Shown here: piece after piece, positions 26,437 to 35,973 of the stretch
Position numbering within the stretch: the stretch's first letter is position 1
Layout: every line of letters starts with the position of its first letter
Source: an uncultured Clostridia bacterium
GTDB taxonomy: Bacteria; Bacillota; Clostridia; TANB77; CAG-508
Length of the DNA: 64,000 nucleotides
Assembly (NCBI GenBank): GCA_947632605.1
Contig: CANRPX010000005.1
Coordinates: forward strand, 1-64,000
Direction: 5' to 3'
The notes under the pieces: model-generated
The model's database searches: none
The model's input: only the letters and a program-made list of their open reading frames with translations
What the model was told of the DNA's origin: nothing
Program-made: the position numbers and the translations under genes

Positions 26437-27780
26437 TTATACTGTTAAAGTTCCTCCTGGTGTATCTAAAATTACAAGAATATCTTCTTCTTTTCCTGTT
26501 TCTACATTTATATAAACTAAAAATTCTTTTTCTTCTACTTTTCCTTTAAATTCATAGCAATTAATCTCTGTTTTCCATTCAGTAGGAATTATTGCCATAT
26601 TTTCAGACATTATTTCTAATTTTGGATTTAGTTTTTCTCTTGCTTCATCAATTGAAATTTTTGGTTCTATATACTTTCTTTCTGTATGAGAATTTAAATA
26701 TCCGCTTGTTTCTATTCCTAAAACTTCTCCATTATCTAATGCAATTCTAACTTTTATTAAATCTGGATATACAATTATTCCATTATCATTATATGCATAA
26801 TTTATTGTTACAATATTTCCCTGTTTTACAAAATATGTTTCTTTCATATTTTCAAAGCCTTTGTCAGACAAATAACTTTTTCCAATTTCATTTGCCTCTT
26901 CTTGTGAAATTTTTTCTTCATAAACTTCTCTATCTAAATTAGTTTCAACAATATGTCCACCTTTTTTGGAAACCATTATACTATATTTTTCTTCTTTGCC
27001 TTTCAATTTTACAGAAAAATCATAAGATGGAATATCTGCATTTTCCAAAGAAGAATTTGTTTCTATTGCTTCAAAATCTTCTCCAAAAAATTCTTGTACT
27101 TTTTTCTTAGCATTTTCTTCATCTATGTTATCTCCTGTTAATCCTAATTTTTCTTTTTTATTTATATGATCTGAATATGCGCCATCATAAATTAATCCTT
27201 CATAATCATTTAAATTGTCATCAATATTTGAAAATACATTTATACTATCTACTGATTGTGCAAATTTTGCTTCTGAATTTAAATTTAAATCATCCCAACT
27301 AATTTCTCCATTATAAATTTCTTCTGATAATTGATTTAAAGTATTTTCTAAGTCCACACTATATTTATACATAGTTTCTAAATTATTAAAATCTTCTTCA
27401 GATAATTCTTCTCCATTTATATTTTTTCTAGACAAAGAATAAGAATAATCACTTACTTGATTCAAAAATTTTGCAGTTTGTGATAGACCTTCATTTTCTG
27501 AAAAAATTCTTGATAAATAAACCATTCCTAAATTAGAATCTCTCCAAATTTGAGTTAAAGTTTGTGCTGCATGTTCTGGGCTTTTTGAAATCATTGCCTT
27601 TGCTAAATAATTTTCTACACTATTTACGTAATTTACTAAATTACTAAAAGCTTCTGTATAATTATTTTTATTTAAATTATTATACTCTTCTCTTAATTTA
27701 AAGGCATAATATCCTGTCACAAAAGTTAGAATAATTAGAATAATAATGCATGCTATAAGCCATCTGCTTTTATCTACCAT
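26437..27780 (-). CDS. ypeB: YpeB-like spore germination protein
   Basis: YpeB is needed in Bacillus for stability and localisation of the cortex-lytic enzyme SleB. This protein has one N-terminal membrane helix (about 8-27) and a long helical region with YVNSVENYLAKAM and AAQTLTQIWRDSNL typical of YpeB. Two to three PepSY-like domains follow from about residue 200 (ISQEEANEIGKSYL; ISIDEAREKL). Its 447 residues match the family. The ATG has GAGGAG upstream. The usual partner sleB is not next to it. It is expected to act in the forespore. Confidence 0.9.
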   Translation of the reverse strand: MVDKSRWLIACIIILIILTFVTGYYAFKLREEYNNLNKNNYTEAFSNLVNYVNSVENYLAKAMISKSPEHAAQTLTQIWRDSNLGMVYLSRIFSENEGLSQTAKFLNQVSDYSYSLSRKNINGEELSEEDFNNLETMYKYSVDLENTLNQLSEEIYNGEISWDDLNLNSEAKFAQSVDSINVFSNIDDNLNDYEGLIYDGAYSDHINKKEKLGLTGDNIDEENAKKKVQEFFGEDFEAIETNSSLENADIPSYDFSVKLKGKEEKYSIMVSKKGGHIVETNLDREVYEEKISQEEANEIGKSYLSDKGFENMKETYFVKQGNIVTINYAYNDNGIIVYPDLIKVRIALDNGEVLGIETSGYLNSHTERKYIEPKISIDEAREKLNPKLEIMSENMAIIPTEWKTEINCYEFKGKVEEKEFLVYINVETGKEEDILVILDTPGGTLTV

Positions 27781-27904
27781 ATATTTCTCCTCTCATAATT
27801 TTTTCTTATTTTTTCCAGCATTTTTAAAAAATATACTTAAAATCTATTTAATTTCAATATTGCTTGATTAAATTTTAAATTAATATAATTTTAATTTTTA
27901 AAAA

Positions 27905-27933
27905 TTGTTTTTTCTTTAAAATCATGATATAAT
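27905..27933 (+). promoter_or_regulatory. Promoter of the UgtP-like gene
   Basis: TTGTTT (27905-27910) and TATAAT (27928-27933) are 17 bases apart. The ATG follows 26 bases after the -10 box with GAAAGGA between. Confidence 0.75.
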
Positions 27934-27959
27934 TTTAGAACATTTGAAAGGAATAAAAT

Positions 27960-29093
27960 ATGAAAAAGATATTAATTTTTTATGGTTCTTATGGTGGTGG
28001 CCATCTTTCAGCAGCAAAAACAATCGACACTTATTTAAAAGAGCATTATAAAGATGAAGTTGAAACAAAATTAGTAGATTGTATTGAGTATATAAACAAA
28101 TACATAAATAAAGTTTCAACAGAAGCATATAAAGAACTTGCTAAAAAGGCTCCATGGGCTTGGAAACATGTTTATAATAATTCTCAAAATGGTGCTCTTT
28201 CTTATATAAGTAATACAACAAATAAACTAATGGCTTTAAAATTAAATTCTCTTTTACAACAATTTAAACCAGATTTAATCATATCTACACATCCATTTTC
28301 TAGCCAGATGTGTGCTATATTAAAACAAAAGGGAAAAATCAATTGCAAAATCGCAACAATTCTTACAGATTATCATATTCACGAACAGTGGCTTGTTTCT
28401 TATAAATATATTGATTACTTTTTTGTTGCAAATGAACAAATGAAAATGGATATGATTGGAAAAGGAATTAGCGACCAAAGAATTTTTGTAACTGGAATTC
28501 CAGTATCTGATAAATTTTTAAAAAAATATGATAAAAAACAAATATTAACTGACCTTAATTTATCTCCAGAAAAAGAGACTATTCTTTTCTTTGCTGGTGG
28601 TGAATTTGGACTTGGAAGAAATATCACATATTTAGTTTTAAAAGTTTTAATTCGATTGTTTAAAGAATTGCAAGTTATAGCAATTTCAGGCAAAAATAAA
28701 AAAATGAATAAAAAATTTAATGAACTTGTAAAAGTAACAAATTCTCAAGATAGAGTTAAAATTTTAGAATATACAGATAAAGTTCCTGAACTTATGAATG
28801 CATGTGTAGCAGTCATTACAAAAGCTGGAGGGCTTACTTTAACAGAAGCATTAGTTTCTAATCTTCCTATTGCAATTATTAATCCAATACCAGGTCAAGA
28901 AGAACAAAATACAGAATATTTAGTTCATAATGGTGCTGCTATTTGGATAAAAAAAGGAGACAGTATTGCTAGAACTTTAAAATATCTTTCTAAAAATAGA
29001 GATAGATTAAGAGATATGAAAAAAAGAGCTAAGCTAATTGCAAAACCAAATTCAACACAAGATATATGTAAAATTTTATTAGAAATAAATTAA
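27960..29093 (+). CDS. MGDG-synthase/UgtP-like diacylglycerol glycosyltransferase
   Basis: This family 28-type glycosyltransferase transfers sugar from UDP-sugar to diacylglycerol to make membrane glycolipids. The N-terminal FYGSYGGGHLSAAK (residues 7-20) and the STHPFSS and TDYHIHEQW segments are typical. The nucleotide-binding C-terminal half shows FFAGGEFGLGRN, ITKAGGLTLTEAL and IPGQEEQNTEYL. Length 377 is normal. GAAAGGAATAAAAT precedes the ATG. It is monocistronic, between its own promoter and a bidirectional terminator. Glycolipid anchors for lipoteichoic acid are one possible use. Confidence 0.88.
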   Translation: MKKILIFYGSYGGGHLSAAKTIDTYLKEHYKDEVETKLVDCIEYINKYINKVSTEAYKELAKKAPWAWKHVYNNSQNGALSYISNTTNKLMALKLNSLLQQFKPDLIISTHPFSSQMCAILKQKGKINCKIATILTDYHIHEQWLVSYKYIDYFFVANEQMKMDMIGKGISDQRIFVTGIPVSDKFLKKYDKKQILTDLNLSPEKETILFFAGGEFGLGRNITYLVLKVLIRLFKELQVIAISGKNKKMNKKFNELVKVTNSQDRVKILEYTDKVPELMNACVAVITKAGGLTLTEALVSNLPIAIINPIPGQEEQNTEYLVHNGAAIWIKKGDSIARTLKYLSKNRDRLRDMKKRAKLIAKPNSTQDICKILLEIN

Positions 29094-29096
29094 AAA

Positions 29097-29122
29097 AATT
29101 CCCTAATTTATATTAGGGAATT
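29097..29122. terminator. Bidirectional terminator between ugtP-like gene and spoIIE
   Basis: AATTCCCTAAT (29097-29107) pairs with ATTAGGGAATT (29112-29122). The plus strand continues CTTTATTTTC and the minus strand TTTTTTTAATTT, so it serves both convergent genes. Confidence 0.88.
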
Positions 29123-29124
29123 CT

Positions 29125-31542
29125 TTATTTTCTTTTAATTATTCTAATAACTATAACAGTCATATCATCTTTTACTACTCCAAAGCTATTATCAACTGCT
29201 TCTGCTAAAATTAAATCTGCTATTTTTTGAACATTAGTTGTAGTAAGATTTTTTAAGAAATATTCTATCCAATCTTCTTTCATATCTTCCATCGAATCTA
29301 AAATTCCATCACTACACATAACTAGTATATCTCCATCTGCAAGATCTAATTTTTGTGATGTTAATTCAATATTATTAAGCATTCCAATAGGAAGATTTTC
29401 AGATTTTACTTGTTTAATGTTCTTCTTATTTTTTATGTAGGTACAACATGCAGCATTTTTTATAAATTCAGCTTTTCCAGTAAATAAATCTAATACAGAA
29501 ACATCAAGTGTTGAGTATCTTTTTGAGGCTCCTAAATAACTAATTCTAGAATTTATCATTTTAACAGATTCTTCACTTTCAAATCCTGCAGATAACATTT
29601 GCTTAATTAGTCGTAAGGTAATTTTACTATACTCTCTAGCTTTTTCTCCACTTCCCATTCCATCTGCAATTGCTAACAAATATTTTCCATCTGCAAGTTT
29701 TATTTGCAAACTACAATCTCCTGAAATTTCGCTTCCTTCTTTAGTTATTTTTCCACTTCCTACCTGAAGAACAAATTTATCTTCACTAGCATAAATTTGA
29801 TAATATTCTTTCTTTTCTTCATTTATTCTTTCTCTTTGAAAAGCAACTTTTGTTTCTAGACTTTTTGAAATGATTTCAATAATATTTGCAATTGTTTTCT
29901 TTTCTCTTAATGTAGTATCTGCATAATTACATTTTAGTTCTATTATATATTTCTCATTTTTTAATTGTTTAATTTCACATCTATCAATTTTTATATTCTT
30001 ATTTTTAAATAAGATTTCAAGTTCCTTTTCTTTTTTACTAAATTTACTTTCTTTTGACTCAGTAGCTACTTCTTCTGCACATTTATCAATAATTTTTACA
30101 GCACCTTTTAAGTTTTCGTTCATTGCATCTATTGTATTTTTTCTTTCTTGTTCTTTTGCTTTATTTATTTGATAAATTTTTAATGTTCTATTTGCAATTT
30201 TTACAATTTCTTGTAAATCGTTTTTTATATTTTCATCTCTCATAAGAACATAATTATTATGTTCTTTTAAAATTTCTATTAAATCTTTATCTACTATAAT
30301 TTCATTTTCGATTAGAACAGCACATATATCTCTTGCAATTCCAGTATCTTCATTTGAAATTTCTTCGTAAAAAATATTTAATCTAACTTCTTCTAAGTTA
30401 TCTAAAAAATCTTGTATAAATGATTCTCTACTTGCAATTTCTTCTTTATCAGCACTATTCATTAATTGATTAAACATTTCTGATATTGTTTTAAGTTTTT
30501 TAGAAACATCTTCGTTTTTTGATTCTAATCTTCGATCTCCTGAATCGTCTAGTAATTTATCTTTTCCAAAAAATTCTTCTATATCTATTTTTACTTTACT
30601 TGGAACAAGTAAAAGACCAATAGAAGCTATAAATACTTCTCTAAAATAGATTATCATTGTAGTTGCTCCTCTAACCCAATAAGTAAGAATTGCATTTCCA
30701 AGTAAAAATCCAGCTATAACTCCTATTTTTCCAAATCTGTTCAAAAGTCCTGATAATATTCCAGATATTGCAAATATAGAAATTTGTGTAAAGCTTGTAC
30801 CATCTAAAAAACTAGTAGCAAGTCCAATTGAAATTCCAGAAACTGCTCCAAGTAGCATTCCATTTTTCCATCCTAAAACCATTATTATGAATATAATTAC
30901 TATATTGCTAAGGTTTAAAGAAAATACACTTATATTATTAAAAACAGTGCTCGCAAGAGAAACAATTATAGCTGTTGCTATTAATTCTTCAATTGTAAAT
31001 GCTTTTTTTTCATTAAAATCCCTTATAGTAGCTAAGCCATTAACAAAAATTTTATAAAATACATATACAATAGCACTTGATATTATTCCCATAAAAACAT
31101 CATATATTAAAAATACACCTACAAAGTTTTTTATAAGTGAAACAATAAAGCAAGCTGCAAATAATTTTCCGCCTGTTTTTACTTCTTCGTTTCTTTCTTC
31201 AACTGCTATTTTACCTCTAAAAATTAAAACAAATATAAAATATACTACTGAAATTTCAAGAAAATTGATTAAACTTGTAGAACCTCCTCCTACACAAGTT
31301 CCTAAAATTGCTGAAATAAAAACTCCTACTATTGGCACACTTTCTCCAACACAAGCTGCCATTATAGATAGTCCAAAAGGCATAATTCCACCTTTTATTG
31401 ATAATGTAGAAACTAAAAAAGTTAAAATATAAATAATTATATTTTGATATTTAAAAATTTCTTTTAATCTATAATAAATTTTATTACTTTTTTCAATTAC
31501 TTCTTCATTCTGATTTGACATATCTGCAACGTTTTGAAACAT
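29125..31542 (-). CDS. spoIIE: Stage II sporulation protein E
   Basis: SpoIIE is the membrane PP2C phosphatase that dephosphorylates SpoIIAA and so releases forespore-specific sigma F. The first ~310 residues hold about ten membrane helices. A regulatory helical region follows (about 320-590). The C-terminal PPM phosphatase has LAIADGMGSGEKAREYS (metal Asp), VMCSDGILDSMED and KDDMTVIVIRI. At 805 residues it matches the family. AAAGGAG lies nine bases before the ATG, and a perfect Spo0A-box-like TTTGTCAAA is found ~60 bases upstream. Confidence 0.95.
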   Translation of the reverse strand: MFQNVADMSNQNEEVIEKSNKIYYRLKEIFKYQNIIIYILTFLVSTLSIKGGIMPFGLSIMAACVGESVPIVGVFISAILGTCVGGGSTSLINFLEISVVYFIFVLIFRGKIAVEERNEEVKTGGKLFAACFIVSLIKNFVGVFLIYDVFMGIISSAIVYVFYKIFVNGLATIRDFNEKKAFTIEELIATAIIVSLASTVFNNISVFSLNLSNIVIIFIIMVLGWKNGMLLGAVSGISIGLATSFLDGTSFTQISIFAISGILSGLLNRFGKIGVIAGFLLGNAILTYWVRGATTMIIYFREVFIASIGLLLVPSKVKIDIEEFFGKDKLLDDSGDRRLESKNEDVSKKLKTISEMFNQLMNSADKEEIASRESFIQDFLDNLEEVRLNIFYEEISNEDTGIARDICAVLIENEIIVDKDLIEILKEHNNYVLMRDENIKNDLQEIVKIANRTLKIYQINKAKEQERKNTIDAMNENLKGAVKIIDKCAEEVATESKESKFSKKEKELEILFKNKNIKIDRCEIKQLKNEKYIIELKCNYADTTLREKKTIANIIEIISKSLETKVAFQRERINEEKKEYYQIYASEDKFVLQVGSGKITKEGSEISGDCSLQIKLADGKYLLAIADGMGSGEKAREYSKITLRLIKQMLSAGFESEESVKMINSRISYLGASKRYSTLDVSVLDLFTGKAEFIKNAACCTYIKNKKNIKQVKSENLPIGMLNNIELTSQKLDLADGDILVMCSDGILDSMEDMKEDWIEYFLKNLTTTNVQKIADLILAEAVDNSFGVVKDDMTVIVIRIIKRK

Positions 31543-31602
31543 CCTTAACCACTCCTTTACTTTTAATACATATTTTTATTTAAACATACCTTGAAAGAAA
31601 AT

Positions 31603-31611
31603 TTTGTCAAA
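31603..31611. promoter_or_regulatory. Candidate Spo0A box upstream of spoIIE
   Basis: TTTGTCAAA matches the 0A-box consensus TTTGTCRAA exactly. It lies 61-69 bases ahead of the spoIIE ATG, where Spo0A~P acts in related bacteria. On the minus strand it also spells TTGACA, so it could simply be a -35 element. The rest of 31543-31853 is AT-only spacer in which I see nothing else. Confidence 0.45.
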
Positions 31612-31853
31612 TTTAAAACATATATATTAAAAGTTTTTTACAAATTGTGATAATTTAGACTTATTTTATTACATTTATTTTAAAAAGACAAGTAAAAAAA
31701 TAAAAAACTATAAAGAAATTAAGTTAATTTTGATAAATATTTTTTATAATAAAAAATTTAATTTTCTTTATAATTTTTATCTTTTTATTTTCATACCATC
31801 TTTACACTGCTATAATACTACAAATATATTATAATATCAATTTTTGTAAAAAA

Positions 31854-31890
31854 TTATCGAGAGAGTACCTGTTAAGGACTCTCTCGATAA
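31854..31890 (-). terminator. Terminator of the high-GC orphan gene
   Basis: The arms TTATCGAGAGAGT (31854-31866) and ACTCTCTCGATAA (31878-31890) form a perfect 13-bp stem, followed on the minus strand by TTTTTTAC. It is one of the strongest terminators in the window. Confidence 0.93.
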
Positions 31891-31914
31891 TGCGTGCTTT
31901 ATTAAGAACGTTCT

Positions 31915-32898
31915 TCAGAACAACCTCCTTATTTTATCCAAAAGTGTGGATTTATGTTTTCCACTAATGGTTATCGGTTTCAGAGGTTTTTGGGAGTTAT
32001 TCTTCGTGGGAGAATCGATGAATTCCAGAAATCCCCGGCTGTATACATCTTTGCGCCAGAAATCATAAATGAAATTCACTCCTTCATCACTAGGAACAGT
32101 AATGCGTTTGCAGGGAATCATGCCACGAACACCTTTTTTGTAGTGCTCTGGTATGCCGGCCTCAATGGGAAGACTGTCAACAAGTTTCTCGATTTCATAC
32201 TTTCCCGGATGGTAGAGCATATCTATCAGGATTTCCTGATTCAGACACACACTTGTACTTACCTTGTCTAACTCAATTCCCATCGCAGGAAAAATCAGTA
32301 CTGTGTTTTCTTCTTGACTCAAACAAAAGCTAACAACAAATCCAAAACGATTTTCCAGTCTTTCCTTAACAGACATAAAGAATTTAACTCTGTCATCTTC
32401 TTCATGAACTTCTTTTTCCCAGGATTTATTTTCCGTGAATCTGCTAAATGGACAGTTTTTTACAGAGCACCGCTCACATGTCTTCTTGTCGGCGATGTAA
32501 CCACTGGTACGATAAGCTGTTCTGCATGCCAAAATGGTAAGATAGCGATTGATTTTCTCTTTCTCGTGAATTCCTTTTTCTTCAAAAGGCATCCATCTAA
32601 TTCCATCAAGCATGGAGCCACCGCCCCAATAGTAGCCGAAATTCCACGTGGCATTTTCGACATACTTCTTGATTGATATTCTTCCACTTTCCATAAACTC
32701 ATAATCTTTAGTAGGGATTACCATAAAAATAGATCCCCGGTAATGCCGAAGAATCAGTGGATGATAACTCTGCAAAGAATGTGCTGGAATGTAATAATAC
32801 CAACCATTTTCGTCAGTGTGTACGTGTTCTTCTCCGATACTCAAACCAATGAGATTGCTTACGATGTCGCTGAGCTGAGATGTGACTTCATTGTTCAT
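31915..32898 (-). CDS. Unknown protein with cysteine cluster, atypical base composition
   Basis: This 327-residue soluble protein is in no family I recognise. Visible are an aromatic region (GWYYYIPAHSLQSYHP; WNFGYYWGGGSM) and ACRTAYRTSG. Just after comes a tight cysteine group CERCSVKNCPF, possibly metal-binding. A basic C-terminal tail (ISGKHKSTLLDKIRRLF) follows. Its DNA is clearly richer in G and C (around 40% by eye) than all neighbours, and its codons differ, suggesting transfer. AAGGAG lies six bases before the ATG. It is monocistronic, with its own consensus promoter and strong terminator: a self-contained insert between spoIIE and a HAD gene. Confidence 0.8.
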   Translation of the reverse strand: MNNEVTSQLSDIVSNLIGLSIGEEHVHTDENGWYYYIPAHSLQSYHPLILRHYRGSIFMVIPTKDYEFMESGRISIKKYVENATWNFGYYWGGGSMLDGIRWMPFEEKGIHEKEKINRYLTILACRTAYRTSGYIADKKTCERCSVKNCPFSRFTENKSWEKEVHEEDDRVKFFMSVKERLENRFGFVVSFCLSQEENTVLIFPAMGIELDKVSTSVCLNQEILIDMLYHPGKYEIEKLVDSLPIEAGIPEHYKKGVRGMIPCKRITVPSDEGVNFIYDFWRKDVYSRGFLEFIDSPTKNNSQKPLKPITISGKHKSTLLDKIRRLF

Positions 32899-33043
32899 GT
32901 AATCTCTCCTTCTTATTCGTCCAAAATCTGCACACCTTTCAAAAAAAACTTTTTGAAAAAAACCTTCCTAAATAATTATTTTACAATTCTGCTGTACGTC
33001 CAAAGGTGCAAAAAGAAGTATAACAGAAAGGTAAGTTATATTA

Positions 33044-33072
33044 ATTATAGCACATTTACATAATATGGTCAA
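33044..33072 (-). promoter_or_regulatory. Consensus promoter and ~140-nt leader of the high-GC gene
   Basis: TTGACC (33072-33067) and TATAAT (33049-33044) on the minus strand are 17 bases apart. The transcript would start near 33037, giving a leader of about 140 bases (32899-33037). The leader holds a small hairpin TTTCAAAAA/TTTTTGAAA (32937-32958) before the ribosome site. The leader is also richer in GC, so promoter and leader probably moved with the gene. Confidence 0.88.
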
Positions 33073-33160
33073 AATTTGCTATATTTTTTTTTGCTTTCAA
33101 TCATCGCGTAATCTCATTTTTAAATAATGCAATTTTTATATTTTTTCTTAAAAAATATAA

Positions 33161-33225
33161 AAGTAGACATTTTAAACTTATAAGATTAAAATTTAATTTA
33201 TCCTTATTAAGTTTATTTTCTACTT
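33161..33225 (-). terminator. Imperfect long hairpin after the HAD gene
   Basis: An imperfect inverted repeat of about 23 bases (33161-33184 with 33203-33225, cores AAGTAGA and TCTACTT) lies 20-85 bases past the HAD phosphatase stop. T-runs are poor; it is a possible weak terminator. The rest of 33073-33246 is AT-rich spacer. Confidence 0.35.
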
Positions 33226-33246
33226 CTTATATCTTTTTTAATTAAT

Positions 33247-33969
33247 TTAAACTTCTGTTTTTAGTATTTTTATTACTTCTTCATAATTATTTATTTGATA
33301 ATCTGATAATTCATTTATTTTTTCTCTATCCCTATCAGAATATCTATCATATACTGCAACCACTTCAATTCCGGCATTTTTTCCTGCTTCTATTCCAACT
33401 AAAGAATCTTCAAAAATTAAACATTCTTCTTTTTTTACATTAAGTTCTTTCATAACTTTTAAATATATTTCTGGGTTTGGTTTTATTTCTTTTGCATCTT
33501 CTCTTGTATAAATAATGGAAAAATAATCATCTAATTTTAATTTACTTATTATGTTTTTATTTTCATTTCTATAAATATTCATATTCTGTTTTCTAGTAGT
33601 GCTTGCAATTATAAGAATAAAGTTCTTTTCTTTTAATAACTTTAAGAATTTTGGAACATCTGGTTTAAAATCTACTTTATCTTTCAAATATTTTTCAGAT
33701 ATCTCATATCTTACTTCTCCAATCTTTTCTGCTTCTAAATGAAATTTATATATTTCTTTTAATTCTTTATAATATTCTAAATATGGATTTTCTGATTTGC
33801 TATTTCTTCTCAAAGATTCATCTCTTCTTATTTGAAGTTTTTCTGTATCTAAAGTCTCTTTAACACCTAAATTCTCCAATAATAGCTTATCTACTTCATT
33901 CCAAATATTAATTGAATCTATAAGTGTTCCATCCATGTCAAAAATAATAACTTTTTTATTTTTAAACAT
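33247..33969 (-). CDS. HAD-superfamily hydrolase (beta-phosphoglucomutase-like)
   Basis: The HAD phosphatase/mutase fold is shown by motif I FDMDGTLIDS (residues 10-19, nucleophile Asp), motif II IIASTTRKQN and motif III Lys in EIKPNPEIY. Motif IV is FEDSLVGIEAG. The helical cap between motif I and II places it in subfamily I, near beta-phosphoglucomutase and phosphoglycolate phosphatase. Substrate not predictable. AAGAGGT precedes the ATG by nine bases. Confidence 0.88.
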   Translation of the reverse strand: MFKNKKVIIFDMDGTLIDSINIWNEVDKLLLENLGVKETLDTEKLQIRRDESLRRNSKSENPYLEYYKELKEIYKFHLEAEKIGEVRYEISEKYLKDKVDFKPDVPKFLKLLKEKNFILIIASTTRKQNMNIYRNENKNIISKLKLDDYFSIIYTREDAKEIKPNPEIYLKVMKELNVKKEECLIFEDSLVGIEAGKNAGIEVVAVYDRYSDRDREKINELSDYQINNYEEVIKILKTEV

Positions 33970-34029
33970 TTATATATACCTCTTTAAAAAAATATTTTTA
34001 TTTATAATAACATAAATTTTAAAAATAAG

Positions 34030-35802
34030 CTATTTTAATTTTCCATAATACATATCACTAAATATTCCATTTTTCTCAATTAATTCATCATATTTTCCAC
34101 TTTCTTCAATTTTACCTTTGTTTAAAACTATTATTTTATCGCAATTTTTTAAAGTGGTTAATCTATGTGCTATTGAAATAATTGTTGTATTATTTTCTTT
34201 TTGCAATTTCTCTATTTCTGTTTGAATATGTTTTTCTGAAGTATTATCTAGTGCAGAAGTTGCTTCATCTAAAATTAAGATTTTTGGTTTTCTTAAGAAA
34301 ATTCTTGCTATTGCTATTCTTTGTCTTTGTCCACCTGATAAATTATTTCCACCTTCTGAAATTATTGAATTAAATTTATCTGGTAAGCCATTTATATAGT
34401 CATATATATAAGCCTTTTTTGCAGCTTCTTCTACTTCTTCTAATGAAACTTCTCTATTTAATCCATAACAAATATTTTCAAAAATTGTACCTGCTATTAA
34501 GAATGGACTTTGTGGAACAAGAGCAATAAGTTCTGAAATATCTTTTCTACTTAAAGAGTCTATATTTCTTGAATCTACTATAATTCTTCCATGCCCTTTT
34601 TCTAGTTTAGAAATTGCTTTAATTAGTGATGATTTTCCACATCCACTAGGACCTGCAATTCCTAAAAACATTCCTTTATCTATTTGCAAATTAAAGTTAT
34701 CTAATATAACTTTATCTTCATCTTCATTATAATAAAACATTAAGTCTTTAATATCTACTATACTATCTGTTTTAACATTTTCTTTTTTATTTGATACTTC
34801 ACTATATGAAAAGTCATTTGGTATTTCTACCATTTTGAAGAAGTCAGTAGCTAAAACTGTACATTCTGATAATTCATCAAAAATTCTATGTAGTTCTTCT
34901 AATGGTTTTATTAGTTGATTAAAACATAAATAAGCTGTTAAAACATTACCAACAGATATAATATTTTTTGTTGCTAAATATGTTGATATTCCAATAATTA
35001 ATACTGTAAAAAATGCTTGATTTACAAATTTTAAGCAGTCATACATAGCCATTGCCTTATGGTGCTTCATTTCTTTTGATCTTAAAAATTCTGACTTATT
35101 ATCAAATCTATTTGTTTCAAAATCAACACTATCACTAATTCTTATAACTTCAATTCCATTTATTAATTCAACTATTGTTCCATCCATTTGAGATTTACTT
35201 TCCAATAGTTCAACTCTTATACCTTTTTGACTATGTATTTGTTTGAAAACTATAAATATTCCAATTGGTATAACAAGCATCATTGGTAATGCTAAAACAA
35301 ATGGTAATGTTATAAATATTGTTATAATTGCAGCAATACTATTGAAAATAGCTGGTGCAAAATCCATAAATAACAATTTTTCAAGTTTTACTGTTCCTTC
35401 TAAGCATCTATTCATTCTTCCATGAATATTTCCAGTCATATTTTCTCTAAAATATGAAAGTGGAGCCATGAGTAAAGATTTAATAACCATTCCTCTTGCT
35501 TCTTTTTCTGTTCTTGTTGCTGTATCTTCTACCATAACTCTTCTAACTATTTTTATAACTTCATTTGCTACATTAACAACTAATATTAATATTAGAAAAG
35601 GTATAACTTTTAAAAATGCTATTTTTTCTTGTGTTAAAATATCATCAGTAAGCCATCCAATTGCTTTTGGTGTTACTTGCGTTAATGCTGCTGAAATTAT
35701 CATTATTAAGACAATTATTAAAAATGAAATTTTTTGTTTTTTAGTTAATATTTTATATAATTTTTTTAATACAGATTTTATTGATTCTTTTTCTTTTTTC
35801 AT
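34030..35802 (-). CDS. ABC exporter, fused permease and ATPase
   Basis: This half-transporter is of the MsbA/LmrA type. Six membrane helices occupy roughly residues 25-310. The ATPase domain has Walker A GPSGCGKSS, Q-loop LVPQSPF, signature LSGGQRQRIAIARI, Walker B ILILDEATSAL and the H-loop SIAHRLTT. The ATG at 35802 has AAAGGAG six bases upstream and is preferred to an earlier ATG at 35835, which lies right at the predicted transcript start. It probably works as a homodimer; drug, lipid or peptide substrate unknown. Confidence 0.93.
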   Translation of the reverse strand: MKKEKESIKSVLKKLYKILTKKQKISFLIIVLIMIISAALTQVTPKAIGWLTDDILTQEKIAFLKVIPFLILILVVNVANEVIKIVRRVMVEDTATRTEKEARGMVIKSLLMAPLSYFRENMTGNIHGRMNRCLEGTVKLEKLLFMDFAPAIFNSIAAIITIFITLPFVLALPMMLVIPIGIFIVFKQIHSQKGIRVELLESKSQMDGTIVELINGIEVIRISDSVDFETNRFDNKSEFLRSKEMKHHKAMAMYDCLKFVNQAFFTVLIIGISTYLATKNIISVGNVLTAYLCFNQLIKPLEELHRIFDELSECTVLATDFFKMVEIPNDFSYSEVSNKKENVKTDSIVDIKDLMFYYNEDEDKVILDNFNLQIDKGMFLGIAGPSGCGKSSLIKAISKLEKGHGRIIVDSRNIDSLSRKDISELIALVPQSPFLIAGTIFENICYGLNREVSLEEVEEAAKKAYIYDYINGLPDKFNSIISEGGNNLSGGQRQRIAIARIFLRKPKILILDEATSALDNTSEKHIQTEIEKLQKENNTTIISIAHRLTTLKNCDKIIVLNKGKIEESGKYDELIEKNGIFSDMYYGKLK

Positions 35803-35845
35803 TTGCTCTCCTTTTCTCTTTCTTACATTTAACACACTATTTTAT

Positions 35846-35874
35846 ATTATATCATAGTTTACATAAAATGTAAA
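35846..35874 (-). promoter_or_regulatory. Promoter of the ABC exporter gene
   Basis: TTTACA (35874-35869), a 17-base spacer and TATAAT (35851-35846) on the minus strand, about 45 bases before the ATG. Confidence 0.85.
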
Positions 35875-35883
35875 TAACTACTA

Positions 35884-35943
35884 AAAAAAGATATGATATT
35901 GAAATAATAATTCTAAAATTTAACTTCAAATCATATCTTTTTT
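35884..35943 (-). terminator. Terminator of the flavodoxin-DUF362 pair
   Basis: AAAAAAGATATGAT (35884-35897) pairs with its complement at 35930-35943 across a 32-base loop. On the minus strand a T-run ends the hairpin, 30 bases after the DUF362 stop. Confidence 0.75.
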
Positions 35944-35973
35944 ACTTTATAGAATTTTTAATTATAATAAAAA

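Noticed and set aside
32314-32702. Extra frames on both strands inside the high-GC gene
   Set aside because: Higher GC gives fewer chance stops; none has a ribosome site, and the 327-codon frame has promoter, ribosome site and terminator in register.
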